Positions 63,580 through 64,000 of a DNA stretch of 64,000 nucleotides are shown here, one piece after another; within the stretch, counting starts at the first letter, position 1, and every line of letters starts with the position of its first letter. Under the pieces are notes generated by a model. The model was not told the origin of the DNA. It was given only the letters and a program-made list of their open reading frames with translations, and searched no databases. The DNA is from Paracoccaceae bacterium (GTDB lineage Bacteria; Pseudomonadota; Alphaproteobacteria; Rhodobacterales; Rhodobacteraceae). A program made the position numbers and the translations under genes. The stretch is taken from positions 1-64,000 of the forward strand of contig CACDPP010000001.1 in the NCBI GenBank assembly GCA_902554705.1. Reading direction: 5' to 3'.

Positions 63580-64000
63580 ACGCGAAGAAATTATGTTAGT
63601 TGCAAACCCAGCTTTTCTTAGCTCACCAAACAACCTTTGATGCTCTATTTTAGGACATCTATCCTCTATTACGTTTAAACCTAACTGCCTTGCCTTTTGT
63701 GCCGAACTTTTATGTTTTATTCCAATTTGCATCCAGATCGTTTTCAAGCCTTTCAATTTAGCCAAGCTGTCATCCACAATTTGAGGGACTGCCTCTGGTT
63801 TTCTGAAAATATCGACCATATCTACTGGTTCATCAATTTCATCAATACTAGACTTGACGACTTGACCAAAGAAATGTTTGCCCCCGTGTCCTGCATTAAC
63901 TGGTATAACTTTGTAACCGCGTTTATGAAGATATCTTCCAACAAAATAACTCGGTCTGGTCTCGTTCATACTAAGGCCAACCATCGCAATAGTTTTAGTG
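63574..64000 (-). CDS. CoA-binding domain protein (partial, N-terminus beyond the right edge)
   Basis: The frame is open to base 64000, giving 141 visible residues. TKTIAMVGLSMNETRPSYFVGRYLHKRGYKVIPVN is the Rossmann-type CoA-binding fold, with VDMVDIFRKPEAVPQIVDD and the IGIKHKSSAQKARQLGLNVIEDRCPKIEHQR end typical of the small YccU-like group. The cellular role is unknown. Its start lies outside. Confidence 0.92.
   Translation of the reverse strand, partial: TKTIAMVGLSMNETRPSYFVGRYLHKRGYKVIPVNAGHGGKHFFGQVVKSSIDEIDEPVDMVDIFRKPEAVPQIVDDSLAKLKGLKTIWMQIGIKHKSSAQKARQLGLNVIEDRCPKIEHQRLFGELRKAGFATNIISSRL

Overview
The window reads as a chromosomal piece of an AT-rich marine alphaproteobacterium of the Rhodobacterales (Roseobacter/Rhodobacter relatives). 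The pointers are a pufL-pufM-pufX reaction-centre cluster with a puhC gene, a DMSP lyase DddP with its metal and catalytic residues intact, a heterotetrameric sarcosine oxidase operon, and the order hisB-hisH-DUF2147-hisA-hisF-hisE, which I recall from this order. Assignments rest on reading motifs; no database search or GC calculation was run.

Layout. 0-7 kb is an accessory, surface-related region: a flagellin running off the left edge with a 45-residue tandem repeat array, an uncharacterised protein with polymerase-like palm motifs, a trimeric autotransporter adhesin built of 17-residue repeats, translationally coupled to a Rap1a/Tai-like periplasmic protein, a second small secreted protein, and tRNA-Arg(TCG). 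7.5-12.5 kb holds housekeeping genes (tgt, tig) and a broken DUF4149 gene. 12.9-16.5 kb is a photosynthesis patch: puhC-pufL-pufM-pufX with no pufBA, two tandem TGT-N12-ACA (PpsR/CrtJ-type) palindromes in front of pufL, and a divergent pseudoazurin with a Tat-like signal. 16.8-18.5 kb has four very small genes leading into a frameshifted FAD oxidoreductase.

18.6-34 kb is core metabolism: tRNA-Leu, glnB-glnA, a DUF3445 protein, dddP, purB, acnB, then yajC-secD-secF, a TauE/SafE permease, a Mth938-like gene and ccmABCDG, all on the minus strand. 34-48 kb has serS, der-bamB and a YfgM-like gene, an RND pump pair, an ABC exporter, a LysM protein and a LOG-family gene. 48-57 kb has sodB, the soxBDAG operon (soxA frameshifted at a nine-base homopolymer), ccmI-ruvX-DUF1289 and a PhyH-like enzyme. 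57-64 kb has the CMP-Kdo genes kdsD-kdsB-kdsA and the histidine genes, with a CoA-binding gene running off the right edge.

How genes work together. CcmABCDG plus CcmI mature c-type cytochromes, which would serve respiration and the reaction centre. YajC-SecDF, BamB and the YfgM-like protein serve export and outer-membrane assembly, which the adhesin needs. DddP and sarcosine oxidase fit a diet of algal DMSP and methylated amines. The most unusual items are the pufBA-less puf cluster with its own PpsR sites, the polymerase-like protein, the repeat-expanded surface proteins, and two G-tract frameshifts that each need removal of one G.
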